Source of the DNA: Stenotrophomonas bentonitica
Lineage (GTDB): Bacteria > Pseudomonadota > Gammaproteobacteria > Xanthomonadales > Xanthomonadaceae
Reading direction: 5' to 3'
DNA length: 64,000 nt
NCBI RefSeq assembly: GCF_013185915.1
Contig: NZ_JAAZUH010000001.1
Coordinates: 434,001-498,000 of the forward strand
A program made the translations under genes and the position numbers. The first letter of the stretch is position 1. Each line of letters begins with the position of its first letter. The notes beneath the pieces were generated by a model. It did not search any database. It was not told the origin of the DNA and saw nothing but the letters and a program-made list of their open reading frames with translations. Positions 63,840 to 64,000 of this stretch are shown piece by piece.

Positions 63840-64000
63840 CAGCAACTCCAGGAATCAGTCGACAAGGCACCGTCCGCGCCAAGCGCGGCCAGCAGCGCCC
63901 CGAATTTCGTCGCGGTCTCGGCCACTTCCCCCGCCGGTGCGGAACCGGCCACGATGCCGGCACCGGCGTGGATGCAGGCCTGCGTGCCCTGCACGCGTGC
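63839..64000 (-). CDS. entC: Isochorismate synthase EntC, C-terminal fragment (cut by window end)
   Basis: The last 53 codons of a gene that continues past 64,000. They contain [19 protein letters not shown] and [12 protein letters not shown], matching the conserved C-terminal GAGIVxGS...E...K motif of chorismate-using enzymes. Converts chorismate to isochorismate, the first step of the siderophore pathway. The ent promoter and any Fur box should lie to the right of the window. Confidence 0.88.

Overview
The window looks like a chromosomal segment of a Stenotrophomonas-type gammaproteobacterium (family Xanthomonadaceae). The signs are uniformly high GC with heavy third-position GC bias, hairpin repeats headed by GTAG (the SMAG/REP type known from S. 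maltophilia), a catecholate siderophore operon in the order entC-E-B-B'-F-A, and the xanthomonad glgA-glgB-treZ-malQ-treY-glgX operon. No rRNA, tRNA, CRISPR array, insertion sequence or integrase was seen.

Layout. (1) 1-4,715 is a lower-GC accessory island of small, mostly minus-strand genes. One is recognisable as an Imm31-type immunity protein; another is broken by a frameshift. A two-gene module (membrane protein plus divergent small secreted protein) is present twice about 1.7 kb apart, with complementary damage in the two copies. No toxin gene is visible. (2) 4,946-7,707 encodes an SPFH protein, a double zinc-ribbon membrane protein and a small membrane protein, resembling the Bacillus YdjI/YdjG stress pair. 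(3) 7,802-17,340 carries two consecutive PaoABC-like molybdenum aldehyde oxidoreductase sets (the second with a Tat signal), then an XdhC-like insertion chaperone and a MocA-like cytidylyltransferase; the last two genes have REP elements inside their reading frames. (4) 17,382-27,154 has a long Lhr helicase, a prolyl iminopeptidase, a divergent OYE reductase/LysR pair and a patatin-like lipoprotein.

(5) 27,179-39,417 is one minus-strand operon, largely joined by 4-bp overlaps, for glycogen synthesis and conversion to trehalose (GlgA, GlgB, TreZ, MalQ, TreY, a DUF2934 mini-protein, GlgX). GlgA is interrupted by an in-frame TGA. (6) 39,729-50,266 holds exonuclease III, a lipoprotein, a PQQ-type sugar dehydrogenase with a DUF2231 membrane partner, a fosmidomycin-resistance-type MFS pump, an AraC regulator, a broken and catalytically degenerate SRAP protein, a GH92 mannosidase and a ProP-like transporter. 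(7) 50,558-52,364 has a Phd-like antitoxin with a zeta-type toxin, a thioredoxin-like protein and a host-attachment family protein. (8) 52,549-56,581 is a four-gene operon DUF3348 - DUF802/MotA-ExbB-like - MotB/OmpA-like - DUF2894. It encodes what looks like an ion-driven motor of the ZorA/ZorB kind without the Zorya effectors, and is the best candidate for an undescribed system here. (9) 56,578-64,000 is the ent siderophore operon on the minus strand; its entC continues beyond the window. The EntF adenylation domain carries residues matching the serine code.
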